From the NCBI RefSeq assembly GCF_014898815.1, contig NW_026515549.1:248001-312000 (forward strand): a stretch of DNA of 64,000 nt, written 5' to 3'. Source of the DNA: Panonychus citri. Taxonomy: Eukaryota > Arthropoda > Arachnida > Trombidiformes > Tetranychidae. The notes under the pieces were generated by a model. That model searched no databases. It was not told where the DNA came from and saw only the letters and a list, made by a program, of their open reading frames with translations. The translations under genes were made by a program, and so were the position numbers. Shown here piece after piece: positions 53,333 to 62,986 of this stretch. How positions within the stretch are numbered: the stretch's first letter is position 1; each line of letters starts with the position of its first letter.

Positions 53333-53579
53333 AATTATTGTTATTGTAAAAAAAAAATGATTACATTTTAGTTGGTTGATTATGATTGATGATGACAAAA
53401 AAAATGGTGCAATACAATTGTAATACAAGTAAATGACACAAAAAAGTGGACAATTATAAGCAAAAAAAATTAGAAGTAAAAATTTTGAAAAAGGTATACG
53501 ATAGCTATTAAATAATAGCAGTTTCATCCTAGCACATACATTCGTTGAATATAATACCGTAAAGTGTAGAAAGTGCGTG

Positions 53580-53661
53580 AATAATAAAAAGAAAAGAAAA
53601 GAGAAGAGAAAAAAAGAAAAGAAAAGAGAAGAAACGGAAAAAAGAGAAAAGGATAGTAATA
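53580..53661 (+). repeat. A/G-only low-complexity tract
   Basis: About 80 bp almost purely of A and G on the plus strand (pyrimidine-only in element orientation), between the minisatellite and the RING-like gene. Open frames on the minus strand across it are compositional artefacts. Confidence 0.8.
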
Positions 53662-53771
53662 CATAAGCAGAAGGAGGTTAATTATCAAAATGGATGTTGA
53701 ACTGTTGTCATGATTTGTGTTTTCTTTAAAGGAAATCGACAAGTGAGTTGAACCATAAGTTTATCTGGATA

Positions 53772-54443
53772 TTATTTCGATTGGCCATATTTTGGATTGC
53801 GACTTGAATCATTGGTAGTGATTTTCAACGACATAACTTTTCCAAATTTGTTTTTGTGAGGCCTTACTTTACATTTCGTGATGTTCGTTACATCATTGTG
53901 ACAGTTTTTGATATGCCTTTCGTAATTTTTGTATTTCATGATGCCAGGACAACTTGGTGCAAATTTACATTTTAAAAGCTAGTTATTTAATTGTTGCCAA
54001 GATCTTGGGCCTTTAGATGGTAGAAAAGCTGGAGTTAATCGGCTTGTTGAACATTTTAGCGGGCAAGTGGGCTTATTACAGTTGATTGATTTATACGTAT
54101 TCCAACAGTTGTCATATAGGATTGTTTTACAGTTTTGATGCGCATGGATTTTTGGATCTACTGAAAGATTTAGACAAATAACACAAATGTAATCCTTAAT
54201 TGTTTGTTGGTCGCAGAATTGCGATTCCTCGGGTTGATTATCCATGTTTATTGTTTGAATTTCTCTTGCTACTGCATCTTCACTGGCACAATTAACACAA
54301 GGTCGTATAAGAGTACGAAATGGTTGATCAAGCTCAATAATAGACGGTGGAGGTGAATCTTCATCACCAAACATTAAATGTTCAAAGGTATTATTAACAA
54401 TTGGCACTGGTACCCATTCGGTTGAATTGTTTGGTTGATACAT
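53772..54443 (-). CDS. RING-like/TRAF-type zinc-finger protein with an in-frame stop
   Basis: From the ATG at 54443 the frame encodes 154 aa to a TAG at 53981-53979, then stays open in the same frame for 68 further codons to a TAA at 53774-53772. The first part has a Cys pair (C49, C52) and an atypical RING-like cluster: CVIC at 87-90, HQNC at 102-105, C113, and C127/C131. The canonical Cys-His core is incomplete. Just past the TAG lies C-x5-C-x11-H-x3-C, the TRAF/SIAH-type zinc-finger spacing that often follows a RING. So the stop probably interrupts one original protein, or is read through. A ubiquitin-ligase-like or protein-binding role is inferred from fold only. It runs in the same direction as env. 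Confidence 0.6.
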
Positions 54444-54744
54444 TGTGTGTTGTTGCGTTTATATTTGTCACTTAACACTTCAGATGTTTAGTTCTTCACT
54501 ATTACTCGTAGACTGGTTTCTTTGAATAGTCAGTCTACTTTATTTATTTCGGCTGAGGTGGGAGTGAACCCACTTTTGATTTTAACTCCTCCTTTTTTTT
54601 CACTAGTTTATTTGAAGGTATATGGTTGTTGAACATTTATTCTCACCCTTATCCTAGTGGAGGGAGCAGAATTTACACTAATTTGCATTTAAACGGACTT
54701 TCATTTTGGAATGTTGCAGTTGCTGATTTGATTTCTGTTTAACG
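54444..54744. promoter_or_regulatory. Divergent intergenic region inside the element
   Basis: A 300-bp gap between the RING-like gene (minus) and the endonuclease gene (plus), whose start codons face away from each other. This is the natural place for a shared or paired internal promoter. A T-rich tract then TTGCAG near 54710-54719 could instead be a splice acceptor for an upstream-initiated plus-strand transcript. No clear TATA box was found. Confidence 0.35.
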
Positions 54745-55644
54745 ATGGTGCAAATAATTAACCCTTTGGATATTTTATATGGTAATTGTGCTCGTATTAG
54801 TCGAGCCACTGAGTTATTGTACAATCGATGTGAAAGCGAATTAACTGATATTGGATGTTTTACTGAAGTCGTTAATCGTGAAGTTTACTCCAATTGTTAT
54901 CAACAAAACGTGATAAATTCGCTTGACAATACTTGTTGTGCTTTGCTTTGTCGGGATAGTGATGGATTCGAGTTCCGAGCAACACATAAAATTAACTCTC
55001 ATTGGATTGTGATTAAGACTCTTTGGTGTAATTTTAGATTGTTAATTGTCTTGGCTTATCTGTCACCAAATCAGAGTAAATTAAGTGATGACGATTTTCA
55101 ATCCACCATTAATAGCATATTCGCTTTACGTGATACTCATCCCAAAGATGTTCTCATGCTTATAATGGGCGATTTTAATTCATACCATCCTTCTTGGTCA
55201 CGTGAAAATTGTCAATCTCGACTTAAAATGAATAAAGGTAATTTTATTCAAGCACATGTAGAGGATCGACAAATGGTTGTACTGAACAGATTTCAGCCTA
55301 ACTGGCAACGAGGAGATACTTCCACTGTAAATGATTTGGTGATTGCTTGTCCTGCTTTAGCTGCTGGTTTAAATCTTTGTGAAACTGGAGAACACTTAGA
55401 TGGTTCGGACCATCTGATGATAAGACTACAATTTGTCGCTAAAAACATCGTTTCCTTTTTCGCACTGCGTGGTCTCGAGTTGAAACATTTACAGGAAAAG
55501 GATGGCGTTTTGGTTATCAAAGATAGTGAATCAACAGATACAGCTAGTGAATCAAGTGGTGAGAACAGAAATGTACCGACTGGAAGTGTACCAAACGTTG
55601 CTTCGGGTGTTCAGTATCCCGACTGTGGCTTTGCACCTGAATAA
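54745..55644 (+). CDS. Antisense cargo: LINE-type EEP endonuclease, no RT
   Basis: 299 aa on the strand opposite to gag-pol. Residues about 8-230 form an endonuclease/exonuclease/phosphatase domain of the kind found at the N-terminus of I/Jockey/R1-type LINE ORF2 proteins: GNC at 13-15, the metal-binding Glu in CFTEVV (E41), GDFNSYHPSW at 142-151, TSTVNDLVI at 192-200 and the catalytic SDH at 221-223. All key motifs are present, so the domain may be active as a nicking enzyme. A Ser/Glu-rich tail follows instead of a reverse transcriptase. AATAAA (55650-55655) and A9 (55674-55682) lie just downstream. It converges with env, ending 73 bp from the env stop. Its function in the element is unknown; target-site nicking is one possibility. 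Confidence 0.8.
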   Translation: MVQIINPLDILYGNCARISRATELLYNRCESELTDIGCFTEVVNREVYSNCYQQNVINSLDNTCCALLCRDSDGFEFRATHKINSHWIVIKTLWCNFRLLIVLAYLSPNQSKLSDDDFQSTINSIFALRDTHPKDVLMLIMGDFNSYHPSWSRENCQSRLKMNKGNFIQAHVEDRQMVVLNRFQPNWQRGDTSTVNDLVIACPALAAGLNLCETGEHLDGSDHLMIRLQFVAKNIVSFFALRGLELKHLQEKDGVLVIKDSESTDTASESSGENRNVPTGSVPNVASGVQYPDCGFAPE

Positions 55645-55717
55645 TTATTAATAAAAATACTAAATAACTTTACAAAAAAAAATGATTAATGAGTCTATAT
55701 GTATATATATTGTTTTT

Positions 55718-57960
55718 TTAAATTTCACTCGTTCCGGTTTTTAGATTGGATTTACGAAGTAACGGTCTTCGTCGCTTTTGTTCTTCTCTCGCTTCCGGTG
55801 GCTGAGTATCCATTTTCTGCTGTTTTAGTTTTATGAATCCAATTAACACGATAACAGCAATAACCAGAATGCTCGTGATTGTTAAATGTATTGTAGATAC
55901 AACAGAACTAGTCGTTAGTTTAATTACATTCTTATCTGTTTCTGTATTAATAAGCTGATCCGTCTGTTTTATGGACGATAATAGCGGATCTAAAGAATGA
56001 GGATTGAAATGCATATTCAATCTGAAATTCCAGTCATTGCTAAACTTTATATAGCTTGTGGTTCTCATTGGTTGAGGGTTATATTGGTAATCATTTATTT
56101 GAAAACTGATATTGGCTGGAATTTCAAACACAAAGTCAGGGCACGGGTATGTTAAATTGAACATTTTTATCTGGAGATTTGGACAATAAACAAAATTAAA
56201 GTGCCTGACGTATTTTACCTGATAGTGACCGTCATGGATGTTTGGTCTTTTAAAACATTCTTGTTTTGTCCAAAGATTTTCAACGGATAGGTTGTAATGG
56301 ATAGACAAGCAACGTAAATTATTGGGCGGAATATTAATTTGGTTATATTTTGTTACTAGAAATTTATCAACTTTAATGATACAGTCTTTCCGCTTGTCAT
56401 AAAGTACCTCTTTTGGTCCTTGGTAATTGGTGACACAGGTGTGGCTACTATTTATCAGGGGATAGAGCTGGAAATTGTCTGAAACTAGCAGGTGGTTGTT
56501 TTTCTCAATTATCTTTGTTTCCAAATGAAATGTTAACTGATTTTGTTTTAGATGAGTATAACACTCGATAGGCTCAAATAGCTCAGTAGGGCAATTAGAT
56601 TCACAAGGAATTGTAATGTTAAACATTCCTAATAAGTCAGTTTCCCAATTTCCCTCTTGAAATTTTAAATTGGCTCGTTGGAGTATTTGATTTATTTTCA
56701 TAAATTTTGTCGTTAAGTGAGCTATTAAATATAATGATTTTGGCAATTGATTTTCTATTGAATTGATCTTATTTTCAAATTTTTCTAAAATACGTGAGGT
56801 TTCCTTCAAGCTGTTTTGCATGGAGAGAAAAGTTGATTTTCCTAGTTTTTGTTCATTTGTCAAATAATTTACTTGCGATATCAGATTTTCTTGTAGATGA
56901 GTTAACTCTGACGTTTTCTTTTCTAGCGTTATTTCTTTTGACAGAGTAAAAGCACCTAATCCAACACTGAAGAATGAACTAAGGGTAATAGTCCCTAAAA
57001 TTAAAATACCAGACAAAATTGCTCGTTTATTTCGTTGTCTTATTTCTCTCTTGTTTACCTTCTCTGGTTCAGGGCATAATTGAAGTAAAGGTGTTATAAA
57101 TTCTTGTTCGTAAGTTCTAGCACACCATGTGTATAATGATTGTTGAAAATCTTTGCGAGTGAAATTGTTATCTTGAAGAAGATAACAGGGAGATTCAAAG
57201 TTGACATTTAAAGTTATCGGTTGTATTCCTTTAACTATGTATACTTTCCTTTCATTCCAAATGACTGGGTTGACCTTGATGAAACTTGTACTCACAATGG
57301 TAATTAGGAAAGGTAATATCAAACCATATAAGAAGAAATTAGCAAATTTCCTCGGCGGCGCTCGACTTCTGGCTGATCGTTGAATTGGATTATTCACTTC
57401 TTGGTCTTGATTTATAGCTTCATCTTGAGCTATCTCAGTTTCACCTTCATCATCACCACTCGGTGAGTTATTATTACCAGCGGAAGCTTCATTTTCATCT
57501 TCATTTTCCTCTTCGGCTTCCGTTTCAGAATCTAGATGATAATCAACTAATGTAGGACGACTCGTCGGAATGTTTTGTGACGATGAGTTTGGTATGAGGC
57601 TTATTTGAGTCGGTATCATTTGGTTTCCAATATCATTTTGTTCTTCTTCGTCGGTATTTTCTAATAGATCTTCATCACTATCCAGGAGCTTTTTATCGTC
57701 CCTTTGGTGATAAACTTTCAAACGTGAGATATGAACAACAACAATTTTGTTTTTCTTTTCTAAATGTTTAAGTTTATAAACTAATGGTGTCACTACTTCA
57801 GTAATCTCATAGGGACCATACCAATGGTGCATAAGTTTCTCAGATTTTCCTACTTTTCTTAGTGGTGTAAACACCAAAACTTTTTCTCCTACGCTTAATT
57901 TGACGTCTCTTTTCTTCTTATCGTAATAGTTTTTATGCCGTACTTGGCTGTGATTTAGGT
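55718..57960 (-). CDS. env: Integrase C-terminus continuous with Env-like fusion glycoprotein
   Basis: One open frame of at least 719 codons. Its first ~55 residues are the GPY/F module that closes gypsy integrases (HWYGPYEI), and in the same frame, without a stop, comes an acidic linker and then an Env-like protein. That part has a hydrophobic leader at about 181-198, a furin-type site RQRNKR at 280-285 followed by a glycine/hydrophobic fusion-peptide-like segment (286-312), a heptad-rich helix, several N-glycosylation sequons and a transmembrane segment near 667-690. The layout is that of errantivirus/baculovirus-F-like fusion proteins. The upstream integrase frame ends at 57955 and this frame continues slightly upstream of 57877, so a one-base shift near 57,965 separates them in this copy. 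Env is normally made from a spliced RNA; no splice was established. Confidence 0.85.
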
Positions 57961-59270
57961 TTTCGGCTGCAATTTTCTTATTTTAGTTAAATGATCAACT
58001 AATGTGTCAGCATAATTTTTCTGATCTTCTAAACCTTGACAGGGGTTAGCTAAAAATCTTTCAATTGGGAATATTGCTTCTCTTCCATACATCAAATAGA
58101 ATGGTGAAAACCCTGTACTAGCATTTGGCGCTGTGTTATAAGCAAAGGCTACAAAATGAAGAGCTTGATCCCATGTTTTATGACTACTATCAACATACAT
58201 ACTAATCATTGTTGCTAGAGTAGCATTGAATCTCTCAGTCAGACCATTACATTGAGGGTGATATGAGGTTGTAAATTTATGCTTAGTTTGCATTAAGAAT
58301 GTAAGTTCCGACATTAGTTTGGATCTAAATTGTCTACCTTGGTCGGACAGAATTTCCTTAGGGCTTCCAAATTGACAAACAATATTCTCAGTAATAAACA
58401 TTGCAATTTGAGCGGCTGTAGCCTCAGGGATCGCTTTTATTATCGCAAATCTAGTAAAATATTCTGTAGCAACAACTATTTGTTTATTATCTTTGTATGA
58501 TTTAGGAAATGGTCCTAGTATATCTATGCCAAATCTTTCTGCCACTCCTCCACAAGTAATAGGCTGTAAAAGGCCTGCGGGTGTTAAATATGACCTTTTT
58601 CTTGTTTGACATTCATTACAAGTTCGAACATAGTACTCAATGTACTTTTTCATATTGGAAAAATAAAATCTTGACCTTGTTCTCTCATAGGTCTTTTGTA
58701 CCCCCAGGTGTCCGGATAATGGGTCATCATGCATAGAATAAAGTAATTCTGATTTTAATGAGGATGGGATTACTGGAACTAATCTTGGCCCAGTTTTAGG
58801 GTAAATTGCCCGTTGAAGTATGTCGTTAACTAAAGTGTATTTTTCAATTCTTTTATCTCTTCCTCCATTTTCTTTACTATTTTCAATTAGGGCAATTATT
58901 TTTCTTATTTTATTATCATTTCTTTGTTTTTCTTTCAACTCATCATTATTATTTATGACCATTAGTAGATTCAATTCTCTATCAATTTTAGGCTCTTTCG
59001 CTTCATCAACGGGGTTTCGTGATAAACAATCGGCATCTTTATGATGTTTTCCTTGTTTATAGATTACTTCAAAGTCGAACTCTTGCAAAGCTAATGACCA
59101 TCTGGTCAAACGTGGTGATAATTTCTTTTTGTTGAAAAGCCAACATAATGAGCAGTGATCGGTAATCACTTTAAATTTTACTCCAATTAAATAAGATCTA
59201 AATTTTTCAAGAGCAAAGATAATTGCTAAAGCTTCGATTTCGCTAATTGGATAGTTTTTCTGCTTTAGTG
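57955..59270 (-). CDS. pol: Pol fragment: RNase H end and integrase
   Basis: Open from about 59,270 (no own start expected) to a TAA at 57957-57955. It starts inside RNase H, then carries the integrase: HHCC zinc-binding residues H147, H154, C184, C187 and the DDE triad D216 (GIDILGPF), D276 (LSDQGRQF), E312 (TERFNATL), counting from the ATG at 59169. The core appears complete. The frame is lost before the GPY/F module, which lies in the next open frame. Function: joins the element's cDNA ends to host DNA. Confidence 0.88.
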
Positions 59271-59330
59271 GTCATTCGAGGCATAGGCAACTACATGGTT
59301 AAGGTTATTCTCTTTTGGAGAAGAATAGCT
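59270..59330 (-). pseudogene. Frame breaks in the RNase H segment
   Basis: The Gag-Pol frame ends with a stop at 59307-59305, yet conserved RNase H-type sequence continues in another frame for about 18 codons and then in a third frame from about 59,270. So at least two small indels lie within 60 bp. The copy is defective here unless these are sequence errors. Confidence 0.75.
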
Positions 59331-62160
59331 CGAGGCCTATCGCTGATCCATCACATCTAACTTCGGTTGGTAACTTATTATTAAAGTGAGAAAGCATTGG
59401 CTGTGTAGCTAAAGCTGCTTTCAAGGTTTCGAACGCTTGTTGTTGCTCTTCTTCCCATTTAAAAAGAGCTTCTTTCATTGTTAATGAGCTTAATGGTTTG
59501 GCAATTATCGAAAAATTGTAAATGAATCGTCTATGATAAGAGGCAAGTCCTAAAAATTGTCTCAAAGCATTTAAATTGGTAGGTGGTGAAAGCTCAAGTA
59601 TGGCTTTTATTTTCTCTGGTTGGGGTTTTATTCCCTTCGAACTAACTATATGGCCTAAATAATTAATAGAATTAACGGCGAATGCCACTTTCGGTGGTTG
59701 GATAACTAAATTGGCGATTTTCAGGCGGTTGAGAATTGTTTCGATGTGAACTAAATGTTGTTCGAAATCTTGAGAAAAGATCAATACATCGTCTAAATAA
59801 GGAATACAAGTTATCCATTTTTGATCAGAGAGTAAGGTATCCATCAATCTCTGAAAAGTTGCTGGCGCATTTCTGAGGCCAAAAGGCATAACCACGAACT
59901 CATATAATCCGTCTCGCGTGATAATGGCAGTTTTCTCTCGATCCTTTGGGTCTATCTCTATTTGCCAATAACCTGATTTTAAGTCAATAAGAGAAAAGAA
60001 TCTTGACCCTGAAATGCAGTCAAGAGCATCCTGAACACTAGGTAAAGGATAGTTATCTGGAATTGTATCTTTATTTAATCTTCGAAAATCACCACAGATT
60101 CTCACTCCTCCATCCTTCTTTCCGACTCGTATTACTGGAGATGAGTAAGGTGATGTTGATTCAACTATGACCCCCAAGTTTTTCATTCGATTAATTTCCT
60201 CTTTAACTTCTAACCTTTCTGCTAATGAATAAATGTTGTAAGGTGGTAGAGAAAAAGGTCGATTTTCTCCGGTATCAATTTGATGCTGGCATAGGTTAGT
60301 TTTACCCAATTTATTTTTTTCAAACGCAAAGGTATCGATGAACGTTTCTAACACGTTCTTCAACTTGTCTTTCTGATGTGGATCAAGCGATTCACCTACT
60401 GCTACAGTACCTTTACTTAAACATAACGAGCTCAATTCAGATTCAACTGCTTGATTCTTTTCTGATTCTATCATTGTGGTTTGCTCAATTTCTTCGCTCA
60501 TAAGCACCGATTCTTTTCGGCTTAGTAGGGTTTTTACTTTTCCTATTATCTCATCGGTCTTGATATAGAAACTGAAATTTTCTGAATTACATATGGTTGC
60601 TTCTCCTTCACTATCCTTAAGTTTGATTTGATTTGTGGCTAAGTTTAATCTAGTGGTTTTGACAAATTTATCTCCTGGTTTGATGGAAACTTCTTCATTT
60701 ATTTTGGAACTTTGCTTAACTATTACTGGTATTTTAACCGATGATTTCGGTGGAATTAGAGTTCCAATTTTCGCACTCACTATCATAGAAGTTGGTGTTT
60801 TAATTTTTGTTTCAGAAACATTCTCATCTTCTTTAATCAAACTCGGGGTATCTGACCGAAAATAAACCTTGTTTGAGCATGGATCTATCAGAGCTTTAGC
60901 CTCTTTCATTGTGGACATTCCGATTATAATATCGTATGGCAAATATTCTAATACCCTAGCTTTGAATGACACTTTAGCTTCTCTGTCTTCTTGCTGTATT
61001 TTCGCATCTACGTCAATCTCACCGATAGGAATTTTCAAGGAACCATTGATTCCTCTTATTCCACCTCCTTCCCATGGTTTCAGGGCACATCCCAAAGCGA
61101 GGAAACAGTTTGAGGTAATGAAAGAGCTTTCTGCCCCGGTGTCAACAATTGCAGTAAACGCTTTATCATTGATGTGTACTTTGACCATGATTCTATCAAC
61201 CGAAATGAGACCTACAGGCCGAGCATTGGCATTCGGATTTTCTGGAATTTGTGGAATTCTACGGTTAGTTTGGGACTCATATTGATTCTGCTGAGCATAA
61301 TTAGACTGATTGTTGTTATTGAATCGTCTGAAATTATTCTGTTCTGGTCTTCCACCTCTAAAGTTTCTATCCTTATTGAAATGGCAAAAGCGAGCAACAT
61401 GACCATACCTTCCACAATCATAACATCTCATTTGTCCATCAGAATTTCTCTGAAAACGAGGTCGATTTTGGTTAACTTGCTGAGATTGTGGATTAAAGTT
61501 TCTACTTTGATTTTTATCTTTGTCTAATTTTAACTGAGTGATTTCATCCATCAATTTTTCCAACATCTTCTCAGTTTTATCTCGTTTCTCTTCTTCAAAA
61601 TTATCATTGGAAACGTTCTCTAAACGTTTTCCTACAGTTATTACATCCTGAAAGTTCTTCGGACCTGCAATACAAATAGCATTTCGCAATTTAACAGGCA
61701 TTCCTTCATACAAGTAATTGAGGATCTCATTATTTGTCATCGAAGGATTTACGTCTCTACAGAGACCAACTTTATCGTAAACATAAGTTTGTATCTTCTC
61801 AAAACGATTCAAAACTCTATTTTTCATCTTTTCGAGTTTGTCTTCATCCGCAAAATCTTCAAGAAATATTCTCTTAATTTCCTTGAAGTCAGTTATCTGA
61901 TCAGATATTTTGATTTGAAACCAATTAGAAGCTGGACCAGCGAGCCAACTTCGAAATTTCAACTTACATTGATCATTTGACCAATTAAAATGATTACAAA
62001 CGGTTTCAAATTTATTCAACCAAGCTCCTGCGCTTGCATTATCATCACCACGAAATATCGGTACTGAATAAAGGTTCGAACTCAAAAGGTTGCTTGAAAT
62101 TTCAAGACCTAATCGATTCAATTGTTCTTCATCGAAGTGATCGTCGTTAGAAGTCATCAT
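59305..62160 (-). CDS. gag-pol: Gag-Pol: capsid, nucleocapsid, protease, RT
   Basis: A 951-codon open frame with Gag and Pol fused without a frameshift. Residues 1 to about 190 are a retrotransposon-Gag/capsid region, a CCHC zinc knuckle lies at 246-259 (CYDCGRYGHVARFC), the aspartic protease motif DTGAES at 340-345, and the reverse transcriptase at about 640-880 with FSLIDLKSGYWQI and the catalytic YLDD (788-791). The final residues enter RNase H, where the frame breaks. The zinc knuckle differs from classical errantiviruses such as gypsy, whose Gag lacks it. The product would form particles and copy element RNA. Confidence 0.92.
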   Translation of the reverse strand: MMTSNDDHFDEEQLNRLGLEISSNLLSSNLYSVPIFRGDDNASAGAWLNKFETVCNHFNWSNDQCKLKFRSWLAGPASNWFQIKISDQITDFKEIKRIFLEDFADEDKLEKMKNRVLNRFEKIQTYVYDKVGLCRDVNPSMTNNEILNYLYEGMPVKLRNAICIAGPKNFQDVITVGKRLENVSNDNFEEEKRDKTEKMLEKLMDEITQLKLDKDKNQSRNFNPQSQQVNQNRPRFQRNSDGQMRCYDCGRYGHVARFCHFNKDRNFRGGRPEQNNFRRFNNNNQSNYAQQNQYESQTNRRIPQIPENPNANARPVGLISVDRIMVKVHINDKAFTAIVDTGAESSFITSNCFLALGCALKPWEGGGIRGINGSLKIPIGEIDVDAKIQQEDREAKVSFKARVLEYLPYDIIIGMSTMKEAKALIDPCSNKVYFRSDTPSLIKEDENVSETKIKTPTSMIVSAKIGTLIPPKSSVKIPVIVKQSSKINEEVSIKPGDKFVKTTRLNLATNQIKLKDSEGEATICNSENFSFYIKTDEIIGKVKTLLSRKESVLMSEEIEQTTMIESEKNQAVESELSSLCLSKGTVAVGESLDPHQKDKLKNVLETFIDTFAFEKNKLGKTNLCQHQIDTGENRPFSLPPYNIYSLAERLEVKEEINRMKNLGVIVESTSPYSSPVIRVGKKDGGVRICGDFRRLNKDTIPDNYPLPSVQDALDCISGSRFFSLIDLKSGYWQIEIDPKDREKTAIITRDGLYEFVVMPFGLRNAPATFQRLMDTLLSDQKWITCIPYLDDVLIFSQDFEQHLVHIETILNRLKIANLVIQPPKVAFAVNSINYLGHIVSSKGIKPQPEKIKAILELSPPTNLNALRQFLGLASYHRRFIYNFSIIAKPLSSLTMKEALFKWEEEQQQAFETLKAALATQPMLSHFNNKLPTEVRCDGSAIGLELFFSKRE

Positions 62161-62617
62161 GTAAAATAAATCTTTTCTGTCTTACCTTGAAATGGCCTGA
62201 AACTAAATGCTTCCAATCCAAAAATTATTCTCCTCAATTGATTATAAACGTCGATACCAAAAAAAGTTGACAGAAAACACCGGAAATATGGACTCCAAAC
62301 GATTCTCTTGTAGACAAAACGACTTTACTTCACAAAAACACCAAAACCCAACAAGCACGAGAGCGAATTTTTCCTCCAAAAGTTATTATAGCACTTTTAT
62401 TTCTCAACTAAAACGATGAAAATACCAAACACAATCACAGGATATGAAACTTAAGTAATCAGAATTACTTTACTTCACAAAAACACCAAATCTCACAATT
62501 TGAGATCAAAAACTTATCAACAAAGGTTGACAAAAGTTGTAGTTTTCACTCAAGAATAAACAAAACTTGTAACATAAAACACAAAAACTCAAAAATACTA
62601 CAGGATTTCACTCGATT
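62161..62617 (-). other. Element 5' leader
   Basis: About 460 bp between the primer site and the Gag start in element orientation, with no coding content of note. It probably holds packaging and translation signals and a splice donor for env, none of which I can point to. Confidence 0.4.
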
Positions 62618-62635
62618 ATCCTGCCTGGGTCGCCA
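62618..62635 (-). other. tRNA primer-binding site
   Basis: Three bases inside the 5' LTR, in element orientation, TGGCGACCCAGGCAGGAT begins with TGG, the complement of a tRNA CCA end. The implied acceptor stem (GACCCAG with discriminator G) would suit an arginine tRNA; that assignment is inferred. Confidence 0.75.
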
Positions 62636-62638
62636 AAA

Positions 62639-62895
62639 TGTAACAACTTTCTAGTTGAAACTTAAAACTAAAACTGATTAAGGTTAAGAATGAAGATAAT
62701 CTTTATTAGCAAAGAGCTTAAAGTAAAAAGTGCAACTGCACTCGAGGATACACAAGATTATATTGCCCCCCGGGTCATAAACTAAGCTCCTTTTATCATC
62801 AGGTGGGAGTTCTCGTAGGGTCAAAGTTGGTGTTTAACTCACAAAGAGCTTTGATTGGTTAAAAATTAGGGTTGGTCAGTATAAGAAGCGTGACA
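62639..62895 (-). repeat. 5' LTR (257 bp)
   Basis: Matches the 3' LTR base for base by eye. It carries the sense promoter (TATAAT at 62762-62757) and AATAAA (62707-62702) in element orientation. Confidence 0.95.
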
Positions 62896-62986
62896 ATATT
62901 ATGAGGTTTCTATTAGTAAAGTTTATGGGTTTGCCAATTGAATTTTGCTCAAATTTATTATGCAAATCTTGTAAAACTAACGGCAA

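Larger units (their letters stand above)
51543..62895 (-). mobile_element. Env-bearing Ty3/gypsy endogenous retrovirus with cargo genes
   Basis: An 11.35-kb element bounded by 257-bp LTRs that are identical as far as I can read, starting TG and ending CA, with ATAT repeated on each side (51539-51542 and 62896-62899). The minus strand carries, in order from the 5' LTR at the right: leader, Gag-protease-RT, RNase H remnants, integrase, the integrase C-terminus continuous with an Env-like protein, a RING-like gene, then the 3' LTR at the left. Two further genes lie on the opposite strand. Env-bearing gypsy elements (errantivirus-like) are usually 7-9 kb, so about 3.9 kb here is extra. Identical LTRs imply a recent insertion, yet pol is frame-broken, so this copy is probably not autonomous as sequenced. 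Confidence 0.95.

Noticed and set aside
53524..53742. 72-codon minus-strand frame rich in Phe/Ser
   Set aside because: Product of the A/G-only tract at 53580-53661.
54745..55644. Ordinary truncated LINE insertion
   Set aside because: The frame has its own start, tail and poly(A) signal and stays fully open, which fits a captured gene better; still not excluded.
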